This document shows, piece after piece, positions 45,745-59,393 of a stretch of 64,000 nt of DNA. A model generated the notes under the pieces. That model ran no database searches. It saw only the letters and a program-made list of their open reading frames with translations, and was not told where the DNA came from. Position 1 is the first letter of the stretch. Each line of letters opens with the position of its first letter. A program made the translations under genes and the position numbers. Source of the stretch: Chaetoderma sp. LZ-2023a (taxonomy: Eukaryota; Mollusca; Caudofoveata; Chaetodermatida; Chaetodermatidae); contig CM067369.1 of NCBI GenBank assembly GCA_034401795.1, positions 136,322,500 through 136,386,499 on the forward strand, in the 5' to 3' direction.

Positions 45745-47700
45745 CGCATCTACCATAGTGGCCAAAGTGAAGATCACACCAAACCACGCCAGGAACGCAA
45801 TAACATTCTGCGCCACATTAGTGAACACTTAAAAGATCTTACTATCCAACAAGCAGACTCCCTCGTAGATGAAATCATTGCCATAGATGACTGCCACACA
45901 ATGTTTCGGGCAGCCCGAGCCCTGAGAGTTACTGGCTACACACCACCACCCATTGTACACAACGCTGAAGGGTACTTTATCGGGACTGACCATGGCAAAG
46001 CCGGGGCAATTCGAGAATGGTTCAAGGAACAGTTCACTGACCACTAATGATGAGCCCTTGCACCCATTCTCAGGAGACCCCAGGCCATTACTAACACCAA
46101 TTAATACAGCAGAAGTTGAGAAGGCACTGAAAGCCCTGAAAAATGGACGTGCATCTGGACCTGATGGCATGAGCAATGAACTATTCAAATATGCAAGTGA
46201 CATTATCTCAAAACTGATCACGCACCTAATCAATTCAGCTTTTATGCACCACCTTCCCATCAACGCTGTAGGCCAAGGCACCCTTATCGCTCGACTCAAT
46301 CCCAAGAAGCCACCTGACCCCCAGCCAATCTGCGGCCCATTGTGTTCCTTAACAGCATACGGAAAATTCTATCCAGTGTTACTCTATGCCGCATCCGAGA
46401 CAAGATCGATGACTTCACCAGATCATGTCAAAGTGGCTTCAAACGTGGACGCAGCTGCGCAGACATCGTATGGGTTCAACGCATGCTTGTGTCAGTAGGC
46501 ATGTCCAAACACTGGGATTTCCACAAAATGGTCATTGACATGTCACGCGCCTTAGACACAATTAAGCGCTCAAAGTTCCTAGATGTACTACGCCAGGTCG
46601 GTTGCAATGAAGATGAGCTACGACTAGTGTGACTACTGCTTGCAGACACCAAGCTGAAAGTACGAGTCAGGTCAGTGAAGTCTGTAGAGTTTGAGCCATC
46701 AATCGGCTCCCCACAGGGAGATGGTTTAGCCCCTGTGCTTTTCACCTGTCACCTGCCTGCTGCACTGAAATCCGTGCGAGAAAATTCCACAAGATTAGAC
46801 ATACACACACACACCCGCCACCCCCACCCCCTGTGTCAATACTGGACATGTCGCTTGAGATGGAATAGGCCGACGATGTGGAATTTATAGACAAGGAAAA
46901 GAAACCCCTTAACGAACTTCTCCCAATAGCTGCATGCAAACTAAAAATTGAGAATCTGTTTATGAATGAATCCGAAACCGAGTTCACCCACATATATCTA
47001 TCTACAAAGCATGAAACCAAAGAAAATGATGATCCACTCCGTGGCGGCGAACCATGGAGGAAATGTACAATCCTGGGCTCACTGCTTTGCAGTACTGCTG
47101 ACATTGCTGCACGCTGCATCACGGGGGGGGGGGGCATAGCTTTCCAGTCCTTCTGGAAGCTATGGATTCGTGGATCAAACACGCCCTTGGTATAAAGACT
47201 ACGGTTATACAATGCAACCTGCGTATCCTTGATGATGTATAACTGTAACAGCTGGGCAGCTCCAGAAGCAGCTCTAGACAAACTTCACGCCTGCCACCGC
47301 AAACACCTACGCACCATCACTGAACACCGATGGCCAGATACCATAATTTACAACGATCCACTATACAAGATGTGTAATACGTCGCCGCTGTCTGTAAAAG
47401 TCGCCGAGCAAGGATGGCCCATGTTTGGCCATTTGCTAAGGATGCCAGAAGACACACCGGCACAGAGAGCCTTGGAATTCGTCCTACTCGGAGCCAGCAA
47501 ATACAGAGCCAGGAGAGGAGGTCATTGCATACATCTGCTAAGCGTGCTACGAGGTGGCCTCAAGAAAGCAGGATTAGGAACACTCAAGTCAGGAATGGAT
47601 CTAAGAAAGCTAAGGATTTTTGCTGAGGACAAGAGACAGTGGGCAAAAGTGAAGAAGGACTGATTGCCGCAGAATGCTGTTTCTACTACTACAGCCGCAG
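45745..47700 (+). pseudogene. Non-LTR retrotransposon RT remnant (clade uncertain)
   Basis: Pieces of a LINE RT in order: ALKNGRASGPDGMSNELF (46140), CQSGFKRGRSCADI and KMVIDMSRALDTI (46430-46570), GSPQGDGLAPVLF (46706), and a C-terminal domain with LDKLHACHRKHLRTI and PMFGHLLRMPEDTPAQRAL (47290-47480). The catalytic xADD box is lost; a G run lies near 47120. Frames change at least four times, with a TGA after LRLV at 46630. The GHLLRM segment is common in RTE, Nimb and related LINEs, but the clade is not certain. A cata repeat tail is at 47715-47730. Confidence 0.7.
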
Positions 47701-48073
47701 AATACAGTAATCATACATACATACGTAATCTTGAAAGAATGTTAGAAAAATATTTGAAATCAAACTTTAAAGGTTTTTTATAAGCTGTTACATCAAAACA
47801 TATGGTCCCTCAAGCCAAGGAAATAATTAGTTCAAGAAAATTTCCGTAAATAACATAAAATTTTATTTTCAGACATCATTGATCCAAAAAGGAAATTAAA
47901 AAATGCTATGAGAGTATCCTTAAAGAAATTAATGTAACTTCATCGGTCTTAAGGATATCAATAAACTGAATACATTTTCCGAAAGTAGGGCGTTCAGATG
48001 ACACCAACAGTGTTCAAAACGAACAATTTTCAGTTATTATGTCTCTGGTTTCACTTCTCACGTAATTGCTCTA

Positions 48074-48658
<585 letters not shown>

Positions 48659-49329
48659 CTGACCTGGGAATTACATGTGATATTGGCGCCACATGGTAGA
48701 AAAGCTTAAGCGCAGACGTTTGTGTGTGGTGGTGGAAACACTAAAACTGGAAATGTAGATGCTGTCGCTTTGCTTTTGGATAAACATTTTATCATGAGTA
48801 TGAAAGGATTTTTTAACGACTTGTAACGTGACTAATAGGCCCTTTTAACTCCCAAATAGCGCCATCTGCATTCAACTTATAGTTTTCTAACAGCAACAGG
48901 TTACATTTGGATATTTAGTTTACAAACACTAGATTTTGTTTATTTATTCACAGGCCATTATTTTAAGTTATTTATTCTTATTTGATAGTATTGTCATCAG
49001 TTCAAATATTTTTCTTTCTGAGTTCCGTTTTGAGATTTCATTTGACAGATTGCCTTCCACCCCCATCCCACCTCCAAGAGAAATAAAGTAATTTACCCCT
49101 CCTATACACCGCATACAATACCCACACCCGCCAACAACAGCTCATTAGGAAGCAACAGGCAAAACACCCCCCTAGCAACATCTTCAATTATGAGTTTTTC
49201 AGTTTTGACTTTTATTTAGAGCAACTATTCGGGGAAGCAAGGCAACCCTTCGGGGGAGCACCTCTAGGGGTGAGTCATGGCTCAAATACATCTAGTTGTA
49301 AGCGGCCAATAAACCACCTGAAAAATACC

Positions 49330-49455
49330 CTGCTGCTGCTACTGCTAATTTTACTGCCACTACCACTGCTACTACCATTATATTCCTACTACCACTATAC
49401 TCCTACTACCACTATGCTCCTACTATTACTACTCCTCCTACTATTACTACTATTA

Positions 49456-49526
<71 letters not shown>

Positions 49527-49551
49527 GCCGCTGCTGCTGCTGCTGCTGCTG

Positions 49552-49638
<87 letters not shown>

Positions 49639-49682
49639 ATACTACTACTAATACTGCTGCTGCAGTGCTGTTACTGCTGCTG

Positions 49683-49763
<81 letters not shown>

Positions 49764-49840
49764 ATACTGCTGCTGCTGTGCTGTTACTGCTGCTGCTACT
49801 GCTGCTATTACTACTGCCGCTACCACTGCCGCTGCCGCTT
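49330..49840. repeat. (ACT)n and (GCT)n microsatellite
   Basis: About 500 bases of ACT/GCT repeats in two similar halves, each ending ctaatactgctgctg followed by gtgctgttactgctgctg. The internal duplication is about 120 bases long. Confidence 0.9.
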
Positions 49841-50190
49841 CTATATTATTCACTATGGTACCATCACGTGAATGACTTTAATATAGACCAATTATTTCCT
49901 AATTTGACCGACTCCCTTGCTGCTGATACATCAGCAACAGGACCTTCCATTGATAATATTCAAAACGGTGATTAGCCATTAGAATGTATCCCTCTAACTA
50001 ATGTGATTGATTACATTAGCATTAAATGATCTTTTCCAGGTTACATCAGACCTAGTACTGTGGACCCGAGATTGATATGTCCGATATTTGATGAACTTTG
50101 TCCATGCTTGCCAAAGAGACTGCGTCGCAAACTCTGAGACACGATGAGGTAATAAAGATAACAAATACCACAGCGACCAATGTTGATGAG

Positions 50191-50290
50191 TTCCCTGATA
50201 ATGCAGTTACAGGGCAGGTACCGGACCAATGCCGGGCCAATGTGGCCGAGCGTTGTCCTAGCATCGGCCCTGTAAACTGCGTTATCAGGG
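50191..50290. mobile_element. Palindromic MITE family D
   Basis: Inverted ends ccctgataatgcagtta and aaactgcgttatcaggg. It shares gcagtt/gcatcggccc with the copy at 32851. The centre contains accggaccaatgccggg. Confidence 0.65.
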
Positions 50291-50586
50291 CTATAACAAG
50301 CTATTCGTGACGTATGCATGTTCCTCTAAGAACTGGTTGAAATGTGTGCTTATGAAAGAAAGCCTTTCAAAACGTTTTGCACTTGAAAAATCCATTCTTT
50401 CAGTTTGTATACTATATGATGTAATAAATCCGTTATATAGTTGCAGATTATCAGTTTGCAGATTTAGTAAAACCTTTTGAACCATTTCCAATGCCATCTT
50501 CTAGTCCGATTTGTCTCAAATGTTAACAGAAGAAAAGATGTGACTTCACACTGTGATTACACAACATTGCTCCTGATCCTAAAATC

Positions 50587-50655
50587 AGAAAGTCCCGAGG
50601 AAATCAGGAAATCCCGAGGAAATCAGGAAATCCCGAGAAAATCCGGTAAATCGGG
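50587..50655. repeat. 19-bp tandem repeat
   Basis: About three copies of aaatcccgaggaaatcagg, the last decayed. Confidence 0.75.
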
Positions 50656-50736
50656 AAAATGTGTACAATGTGACAAAAACCCGGGAGGATTGTCTATATT
50701 ATGATTGCTCTTATTAATTTTGAAAATTGTGTCATC

Positions 50737-51082
50737 TAATGGTGCACAATCGCAGCAGAATAGTTGAAAATAAAAAAATTTTAATTGTATAGTCTTAGAG
50801 GCTTAAATTATGTGCCTAGATGTAATGACACGAAATAGATCTTAACAGATTTTCATTACGTATAAATTATTATAATTTTTTTAAGTTGTTAAATTGAATT
50901 AGAGGCACGAGTCGCTAATTCAAATACACAACTAAAAATACGAAATTAATGTATATGGAATGAAATCATATGCTAGTATTTATTTCGTATTATTCCATCA
51001 AGGGACACAATTTACGTCTCTAAAAGTATACAATTTTAACACTTTTATTTCCAAATAGTTCTGTGAGAATGTGCACGTTTAA
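50737..51082. mobile_element. MITE family B
   Basis: A 345-base AT-rich element with long imperfect inverted ends (ggtgcaca...aattgtata and tatacaatttt...tgtgcacgttt) and conserved ttagaggctt and tgaattagaggcac blocks. Copies are also at 53643-53990 and 60921-61225. It ends 80 bases upstream of the last SLC5 exon. Confidence 0.7.
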
Positions 51083-51166
51083 GTTGTTTAATCTATTGTT
51101 TATTCTCGTGAAGATTGTAGCATCTCTTTCTGCATTCATTCTCGTTCTCATGTCTATTCCAGGTAG

Positions 51167-51405
51167 AGACGTGGGATTCACAGAGCCAAGACGATATAAC
51201 AATGCCGAATGACAAGAAGCGAACAGCTAAACATGAAAATGGTTATGAAAATGCGCCAATGAGAGACACAGGTCATACAAATTTTGCATTATCATATGAC
51301 ATTCCTGGGAACTATGAGTTGGGAAATACAGAAATTACAAATAGAAGAGACGGTGGCACGTCAAATGCTTCGAAGGAAAGCAGCATGTCAAACACAAAAT
51401 TTTGA
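51167..51405 (+). CDS. SLC5-family transporter, last exon (C-terminal tail)
   Basis: The cytoplasmic tail and stop. Two acceptors lie 4 bases apart: cag at 51160-51162 and tag at 51164-51166. The downstream one joins to phase 1 of exon f and gives ET-WDSQSQDDITMPNDKK to the stop at 51405, a charged tail rich in Asn, Lys and Ser. The last residues SNTKF fit a class I PDZ ligand (T-x-hydrophobic); human SLC5A8 also ends in a T-R-L PDZ ligand. The upstream one would give GRDVGFTEPRRYNNAE and stop at about 51211. The long frame looks more protein-like. A candidate attaaa poly(A) signal is at about 51830. Confidence 0.75.
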
Positions 51406-51479
51406 AACAATAAGAAATTTGCATATGTTCAATTAGGTTGTTTGTGTGAATAATAGATTTGCACCGTGCCATCTACTGC

Positions 51480-52090
51480 ACAGTGCAGCTCAGAAATAAC
51501 TTAATGTGTTTCCAAATCAAGATAAAGGATAGTATTGAATATTTTGAACTTAATTTGATTGGAAGAAGGCAGCAATGACTTCCAATCAAAGTAAGTTCAA
51601 ATATTCAACCGATCATGCGCTACATCATCTTTAAAATTGCATAGCTAACATGTTCCTGTGCTGTCTTTGTTTTGGAAACGATTTATTTTATTTATGAGCG
51701 GTACTTTATTTAAATATGTTTATATGTACCTCGGCCCTCGTAAATAGTCACAATTAAGAGCTGAATTATTTCTCCTGTCTTTTTAAAAGTATAATTCTGC
51801 CATGTTTGGTAACTCAATCAATAAGGTGAATTAAAACTTCCTTTGTTACAAAGTTAAGCAGCCAGTAGTTTATTTCTTCCAGCTATAGTACAGCTCATAA
51901 ATATTTTAAGACATTTCTGAAACAAAAACAAAAAACTTCTTAGTTAGTAAGAAATGTCCTGGTCAATATTTTGAACATAGACAGCAATGTCTTCCAATCC
52001 ATTACTGTTCAAAATATTTTACAGTAGGTTACGTTTTATTTTGTTTATGAAACGTGTTAAGCTATTTCTAAGCTATACTGTGTAAACTAC
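51480..52090. mobile_element. Two palindrome family E copies
   Basis: Hairpins at 51534-51611 (gaatattttgaacttaattt with aagtaagttcaaatattcaa) and 51957-52026 (tcaatattttgaaca with tgttcaaaatatttta). Each has a ggcagcaatg/cagcaatgtcttcc loop. Flanks share aaacaaaaacaa with the copy at 38805. The arms resemble the MITE A palindrome and may be related. Confidence 0.5.
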
Positions 52091-52289
52091 AAATATATGT
52101 TAATCGCTACCTCACTGATCATTTTCACTTGAATTATTATTATACCGTGAGGTAATCAGGTCTGCTTTCGTCAACTGCTTAAAACAATAATTATACGAAT
52201 TATACATGTTCTCCAATTTAACAAAGAACTAGATTAAAAACAAGAATTCCACAGAATTAAATGTCTCGCCTGTCTCATGTTTGTCACAG

Positions 52290-53115
52290 TGGTATTGACC
52301 TTTGACCTTGTAACCTCTGTGTTATCATGCTGCTTCCTAACCTTCAAAGGTAAACATGATTTCAAGCTTAGTTCCAATAGGATTAACCCATCCTGAAATA
52401 TAAATGATTTGCTGAATGGAAAAACTTAAGGTTGTAGAAGCAGAGGTCAAATAACAATATTAGAATGGCCTTGACCTTTCACATGGTGCTCCATGTCACC
52501 ATCCTGTATCCTCTTAGCATAAGCAGCCATGTACCCAAGTTGTGTTCCATTAGTGTTAAGCAATCCTGAAATATAAGATGATAGGATTTGCTAAGCTTAA
52601 AACCCTAACATTGAAAGATAACACAGTTTTGTAGAGGTCAGAATGACCTTGACCTTCGACGTTGTGACTCCAGTCTAAGCATGCTGCTTCCTAATATTAT
52701 AGGTAACACTGTTTCCAAGTTTAGTCCCAATTAGTGTAACTAATCCTGAAAGATAAGACAAGATGTTTTGCTAAACGCACAGACAACATTGAAAAACATA
52801 GTTTTGTATCAAGGTCACAGTGACCTTAACCGTAGACCTTGTGATCTCAGTATCGTCATGCTGCTTCCTAATAGTAAAGGCAAACACATAGCCAAGTTTA
52901 GTTGTAATAGGATTAATTACTCCTGAAATATAAGCCGAGACGTTTTGCAAAACGCAAAAACAACATTGAAAAAACATAGTTTTGTATCAAGGTCACATGA
53001 CCTTGACCTTAGACCTTGTGGCGTCAGTAGCATCATGCTGCTTCCTAACAGTAAAGGCAACCACATCGCCAAGTTTAGTTGTAATAAGATTAATTACTCC
53101 TGAAATATAAGCTGA
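52290..53115. repeat. About 175-bp tandem repeat with TGACCT half-sites, five units
   Basis: Units start near 52295, 52470, 52648, 52820 and 52999. Each has a tgacc(t)tgacctt block, catgctgcttcctaa, a-gt-aa-aggtaaac, and cctgaaatataa. The repeated tgacct/aggtca hexamers sit as direct or overlapping pairs (for example gacctttgacctt at 52297), the pattern of nuclear-receptor DR1-type sites. It lies downstream of the SLC5 stop. Confidence 0.75.
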
Positions 53116-53642
53116 GGCGTTTTGCAAAGCGCAAAAACGTAACATTGTTGACGCTGTCGCCGTCGTCGCTGTCGGAAAAGTGACACATGTGTCTCACTTT
53201 CTGCTTCGCAGGCGAGACAAAAATTACGTAACTGATACAGAAACACGTGGATGGATTCATGGTAGTATACTTAATAATGTTCTTAATGTTTTGGCTTGCA
53301 AATATATGGCTGGATGTTTTAACCCTTTGAACCCTGAATTCCGAGAATTTCAATTTCAAGGTAGTATTACATGTGATGTCATAACTTAGTGATGACGTCA
53401 CATATCTAGGCCCATATCTACTCCATTCGTACATTGCTAGGAGATGAATCCCCACTTGAACTCCCAACTGCTTAAAATTTGGTCCTCCCAGTTCAAATTT
53501 GTTAATAACAATCTCTCTAGTCCTCCAATAACTCAGCGCCTTGCCAGCTACCATTAAGCACGTGCTGACTTTAAAAGCTTGAATCTGTCTAAAAAGATAT
53601 GCGTTATCTTGTAAATCAATGTCACCAACTTGAATATATCTA

Positions 53643-53990
53643 TTAAAGGTGCATATTCACAACAGAATGGAGGAAAATAAAATTGTTAAAATTGTATACT
53701 TTTAGAGGCTTAAAATGTGTGCCTAGATATAATGAAACGAAATAAATCTTAGAATATGATGATTTCATTACGTATAAATTAATATAAGTTTTAAGTTGTC
53801 AAATTGAATTAGAGGCACCGAGTCCCTGATTCAAATTCATAACTAAAAATACGAAATGTATTTATACCGAATGAAATCCTCACATATTAAGATTTATTTC
53901 GTTTTCTTCAATCTAAGAAAACAGCTCACGCGTCTAAAAGTATACAATTTTAAGAATTTTATTTTCAAACATTTTTGCGTGAACCTTTAA
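53643..53990. mobile_element. MITE family B
   Basis: The best-kept copy: ttaaaggtgcatattcac and gcgtgaacctttaa as inverted ends, with aattgtatacttttagag and ctaaaagtatacaatttt next to them. No coding frame is present. Confidence 0.75.
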
Positions 53991-54245
53991 ACCAAAATAA
54001 CGTGCATGCTATGGAGCCAGTTTTTTTTTTAGATAACAACAGCGCTGTCGTACCCGTCTACAATGAAACCGTTAAGGTGTAGACGATCCTTACACAATAG
54101 AGGCCAAAATGTGGCCAAAACCCCACAGAGGAACCACGACGGTGGCATAACGGCCCTCCGTAACAATTTTGTGTATGCATTTTGAAATCATACTTGGAGG
54201 AGGAACAGCCAATTGTTTTCGTTTATTCGTGACTGACTGAATGCA

Positions 54246-56100
54246 TCAACCGCCTCCGAATCCGGCATTCTGCAAATTAAATCTTGGAAATTTACAATTG
54301 TACCATGTTGCAAACCTGTGCGCTGAATGTGGTCCCCTTAAATAAGCCAGGTACATACAAGTATCATTGTTGAGCACCCCCTCCCCCCCCCCACCCACAC
54401 ATCCGCCCACCCCACCCCCACCCCGATCATCTAAGTCCACAATGCCACTTATGTCATCTGTGTGTTTGTTTATCTCTCTTGTAACCCATTTCATACTCAG
54501 GGCTATCTCCCTTGATCTACAAAGCTCAAATATTTCTAGAGCTATCTTCTCAACATCCGGCTTGCTACTGTCTACATCAACGATTCTGACTACGTTTTTA
54601 TTGTCTGCAAACCATTGTCGCAGCATTTGTGTAGATGAGGTAAAAAACTGAGCAGTACAAGCAAGACATCCTGAAATTCTCTCCATGTACTACTTTTAAG
54701 TTGCTCTGTTTCAGCCCAGAACATAGACATAGTACTAGACGTGTCGGCATACACAATTTCATGAAATTCAAGTTTTTCAATAAAGGATTTCCCATTTATC
54801 CTATCTATGTTGTTTAACCAGCACATTAATTATTTGTGCACATGATCATCAATGAACACAAATGACCGCCATGACTTACGTGACTCTATGCAACGACAGA
54901 TTGTCTGTGTCAAAATACTAGAAACAGGCCCAGTCGATGATGACATTGAAATAATTTGACCAACTTTTAAAGTAATAATGGCCTTATGGTCTTGCTAAAA
55001 ACGTGCGTTGCTATGCTAAGGAGGAACGAAAGAACTGCGAAAACAAAATTTCGCCTGATTCCATTTTCTAACAGCCAACTAAAACCCAAATATGTGTGGT
55101 AATCAGCGTAAATCCCAATGTGGTGATAACCATTCTTAAGATCAAACTTAAACGTGTGGTCTTCATGGTACAGAATTTCCTTTACCATTGATAAATCTTC
55201 ACGTGTGAATTTTTGTTTAAACTAAAACGTATTGACATGTCTTGAATCCAGGATTAACTGTTTCTTTCCCTCGTCGTTAAAAGAAACAGTCAATGGGTTG
55301 ATAATGCGAGGCACGCATGTGCATTCTGTAACGCTGCCAATTTTGAGTAATTCAAAAATAGAAGACTCTACAAGATCACGATGATCCACGTCTGATTTAA
55401 TGTTTCGCATGATTTCAGCATCTGGTATTGAAATAAATGGCAATCGGTATACTTGCTTGACAATACTCAAAACGACCTCAGAATTAGTGATTGGTTCCCA
55501 AAAATCAATATGTCGCGCTAGTCTACTTTAAAAAATAATTTCTTGATTAGTTGGCGCCTGTTTAACGTCGTCACCGCCGTCACCGTCGGGAAATTTATGT
55601 TTACTAGATTCAAAATTAGAATCGATAACACTATTACATATTTTATTATCAGCGCCCGCAGCAGTAATAGCACGTCCAGATTGTCGCCACGGGCGTTTTT
55701 CGTCGTTTGAATCATCGACCACTTCATCTCTCATATACTCCTGTGCGGTTGTCCAACCGTACTCCGATTTATCAGCAATTAATATGATTTTCTGGATTTT
55801 CGAAATAAGTTCGATACCTGAATCAATGGTGTCCACGACTTTATCGAACGTTTGAAACACTTTAGAGCGTGTTGGGATTCAGAAAATCACTAGTGTATGT
55901 TCGTTGTGTTTGAATCGATCTGCATTCGTCTTGCGTTTGAGCGAGTGCGTGTCCCCGTATTTCAATTTCTTGATCTCACGGAGTTGCAAAGCAGCATGTT
56001 TTTCAGCGCTCTCCTCTAGACTTCTATTTAAATTGCCGACTTTTCTTTATTAACTAGAGAGTTAAATGCTGGCAAAAGTTGATCGTTGTTAGCCGAAATT
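54246..56100 (-). pseudogene. Tyrosine-recombinase-type retrotransposon RT and RNase H remnant
   Basis: In minus-strand order: an N-terminal Gag-like piece (55860-55528, EYGWTTAQEYMRDEV), then an RT start (LPFISIPDAEIM, QLILDSRHVN, 55470-55222), RT palm (FKFDLKNGYHHIGIYADYHT, 55188-54967) and RNase H (LKSSTWREFQDVLLVL, FADNKNVVRIVDVDS, EIALSMKWVTREINK, 54826-54246). The ILDSRHVN-FKFDLKNGYHHI pattern is that of DIRS/Ngaro-like elements. Frameshifts separate the blocks; YxDD lies in a gap and is not seen. It is different from the DIRS element at 33000. Confidence 0.7.
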
Positions 56101-56550
56101 GCCTAAAAAAACTTGTGGAATATTAACCTCTGCCGCCATAAGCAGTCCAACACAAAACAAATTTATGCGAAAAAAGGTTGTTAACGGAAAGGCTACTAGC
56201 ATGTAGAATGGCCACCGTCAATGCAATTATGATCATGTACAGCTTGACCTGATTGACCAATCAGAACATGTCACGAAGACTACTGAATCTGTGACTACAT
56301 CTCACTAACAGGCACGCTATGTAATCCGTGAGGGCGAAACACTGTTTTCACACTCCACTGTGTGCCGCTAGAAAACACATATAAGTGTTTAACTGTTAAG
56401 CCCACTACTAGAACCCTTTGTTTTGATAGCGCCGCGAATACTGATCGTGTAGTTTGATACTAGCGACAGTTTCGAAGTTAGATATTAGAAATGCAACGCA
56501 TTTTAAAATCTTAACGACGCCTTGTCAAGACAGGTGAAACATGCACTGAT

Positions 56551-56950
56551 AATGGACCTTTCCATTTTAGCCATGCCGCGCCCATCACTAGCTACGCTCC
56601 ACCCACACCTCGCCGTGTTTGGATTGATCGATCCCCGAATGCCCTAGCTATCAATTTCCTGAAAACTATACAGGGAAGCTGTTGAATATTTTGTAACTAA
56701 TTAGACTGGGTGCTGTTGCTGCCATAGGCAGCAACAGCGCCCAGTCAAATTAGTTTCAAAATATTCAACAGAATATTTATTAAATAGTAAAAGCAAACAA
56801 TTTGTACAGAAGCCCATAGACCGTCATCAAATATGCCTTCGTGACGCACTTATCGACGTCATTCATGACGTCATTCATTATGATGTCATTGTACACATCA
56901 CGCAGTTCATTACGACGTCATATATTGGGTGGGTACTATGGAAAGGTGAA
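56551..56950 (+). mobile_element. MITE family A, complete copy
   Basis: A well-kept copy from aatggacctttcc to ggaaaggtg, with a near-perfect central hairpin (gctgccataggcagcaac apex). It contains gacgtcat repeats near 56855, 56867 and 56918. Confidence 0.85.
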
Positions 56951-57424
56951 TTTGCGTCTTAACACTGCTGACTGCTACCCTTTACCAGTAAGGCTTCTCT
57001 CTCCACAACTTCTGATCGTTTTGGACCACACTAGATTTGCCCAATCACGTGCCTTATATCGATGACGTTATGAGTTACCTATGTCATGTGACTGGTCTAT
57101 TCCAACCTACTGACATTCCGACGAATAAACAAATTGATAATTGTTCTCGGGCCACACTAGCTTTGCTCAATCACGTGACTTACCACGATGACGTCATGCG
57201 TTAATCCAAAGTGGACTCTGACCACAGCCTTGTTCAGGGCCTTGAGATGGCTGCAATGGCGGTAGATTAATTTTATTTATGATGTGATCCTACGATGGTC
57301 CCACCACAAATGCTATTATCATCTGGACTTTGATACCTCCGCCTGGGCGTTTGTGGCATTACCGTGTGACGCCGGACATTTAACTTTCCTCAACCTTGAG
57401 ATCATTCATCATCTTGTGATACAA

Positions 57425-57690
57425 TTAGCATCCATCAAAGGTTGACGTTATTACCATGTCGGCAACTTCTGCTATGATAAATCCTGCTTTGATTACATCT
57501 CTGAGGTGACTGATGTTTCTGCTAACTGCTTGGTTTGAAACATGATTGGTGACATCCTGTCTTGTTGTTTTGGTACCGACGCTGGCGGCAGATAGGTTTC
57601 CGCTGTTGAGAGTTCGAGTGCAGCTTTGCGGTCCCATAAATCCGTCCACCCAGTGTCCAGAATGAAGTGATCGAAAATTGCCAAAACCTA
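57425..57690 (-). pseudogene. Possible DDE_Tnp_4 (Harbinger/THAP-type) transposase fragment
   Basis: On the minus strand QQDRMSPIMFQTKQLAETSV resembles the region just before the RIHVERAI box of DDE_4 nucleases. The RIHVERAI box itself is not kept, and a frame change is likely. The call rests on a short match only. Confidence 0.3.
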
Positions 57691-57799
57691 TAATTAAATT
57701 AATAAATTCGTCAATTTAAAAGCTAACACAATATTTATGGGTTTTCATTTACATATCTCCGTATGTGAAACAGTAATTCATACAGAATATTTTATAGAT

Positions 57800-59362
57800 C
57801 AGTGAAGTTAGCTATATATTGGATATTGGGTATTGACTATTCAATTTCCTCTTGCGGGATATTGAATATTCAATTTCCCGTAGCGAGATATTGAATATTC
57901 AATTTCCTGTAGCGAGATATTGAATGTTGGGACAATGCAATTGAGGACAGGCATAAGTTCAATAAATGTATAATGATAAATTCTGACACAAAAGATAATG
58001 GATATGCAATATCCTGTAACAACATATTGCATATTCAATATGCGGTGATGGATTGGATATTCAGTTTTATTTGTGGGTGTTGGATATTGGATTTGGGGGT
58101 GGGTGAGTGCGCAGATAACTGGCTTGGGCGAAGGATGGGTAGATGGATGGGCGGAGAGGCGACGGGCCAAGAGCCTGCTCGATGATCTAACGACAGGGTA
58201 CTGCTCTGATCAAATATACTGACTGAGCTGTGGCTATCCGAGTGGCGTGGGCTGCTCTGCCTGCCCTGCGTCGCTTGCATACCTAACGCATAGTAGTAGC
58301 CCAATGCGGCAGTAATATCTTCCTAATGTGGCTTGGGTAGTGCGAGGGCTGCTTGTAACGATGTAAACGAAGACCATGTAAAGTTTAATTTCAGAATCTA
58401 CAACTGAGTCTTTGGTGGTTGAGTCATGGGGTTTCCAACTGTTAAACCTTCGCGTGTGAAATGATACAAACCAGAAGTAGACGCTTCATAATTATTTTCT
58501 TAATTTGTGACCTTTGCAGAACAATAGAGATCTTTTTTTAATTATAGAATACAATTCTTCCCGACATCTTTAGACATTTCCTAAACTTGATGCTAGTCCT
58601 TACTCTTTAGCACATTGAGAGAGGTGAAGGGAGGAAACGAGGGGTGGGGGCGGGGGTGGGTGGGGGGGGGGGTGTCGGAAAAGGAGGAAAAAAAGAGAGG
58701 AAGAAAGAGAAGATTAGAAACTAGAACTAGAATAAGCAGTCAATGGCATCCCGATACTCTGTCCAACTTTGAAGTTCTATCCCCCCCCCGCCCCCCGCCC
58801 CTGCCCACCTGCACCCAACCACACACCACCGTTGCAATGGTGGCGTGGTGCTAATATAATCATCCTCCAGCCCACCCACCTACCCACCAACCAACCCATC
58901 CACCCATCCACCATCCCTCCCACCAAACCACCACATACCCACCCACCAACCAACCCACCCATCCATCCACCAATCTGTCCCTCCCTCCCTCTTTCCCTCC
59001 ACATACTCACCCAACCACCCACCCACCCATCCATCCATCCCTCTATCTATCTATACATCTATCTATCTATGCATCCATCCATCCGTCCTGCTATCTATTC
59101 ATCCCTCATGCCCCCTTCCCTCCCTCCCTCACTCACTCTCGCTCTCCTCCCTCCATTCATCCATCCTTCCATTAATCCTTCCATCCATCCCTCTATTCAT
59201 CCATCCATCCATCCATCCATCCATATCCACTCACTCTCACCCTACCTCCTTCCCTCCCTCCCTCCATCCCTCCCTCCATCCCTCCCTGCATGTACGCTGT
59301 CGCTAGAGGACCGAGCAGGCGCCTGATCCCGTCGCCTCTCCACAATCCATCCATCCATCCAT

Positions 59363-59393
<31 letters not shown>

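Noticed and set aside
53090..53554. A 154-residue minus-strand frame
   Set aside because: It overlaps the end of a tandem repeat, has no domain and no biased composition beyond the repeat.
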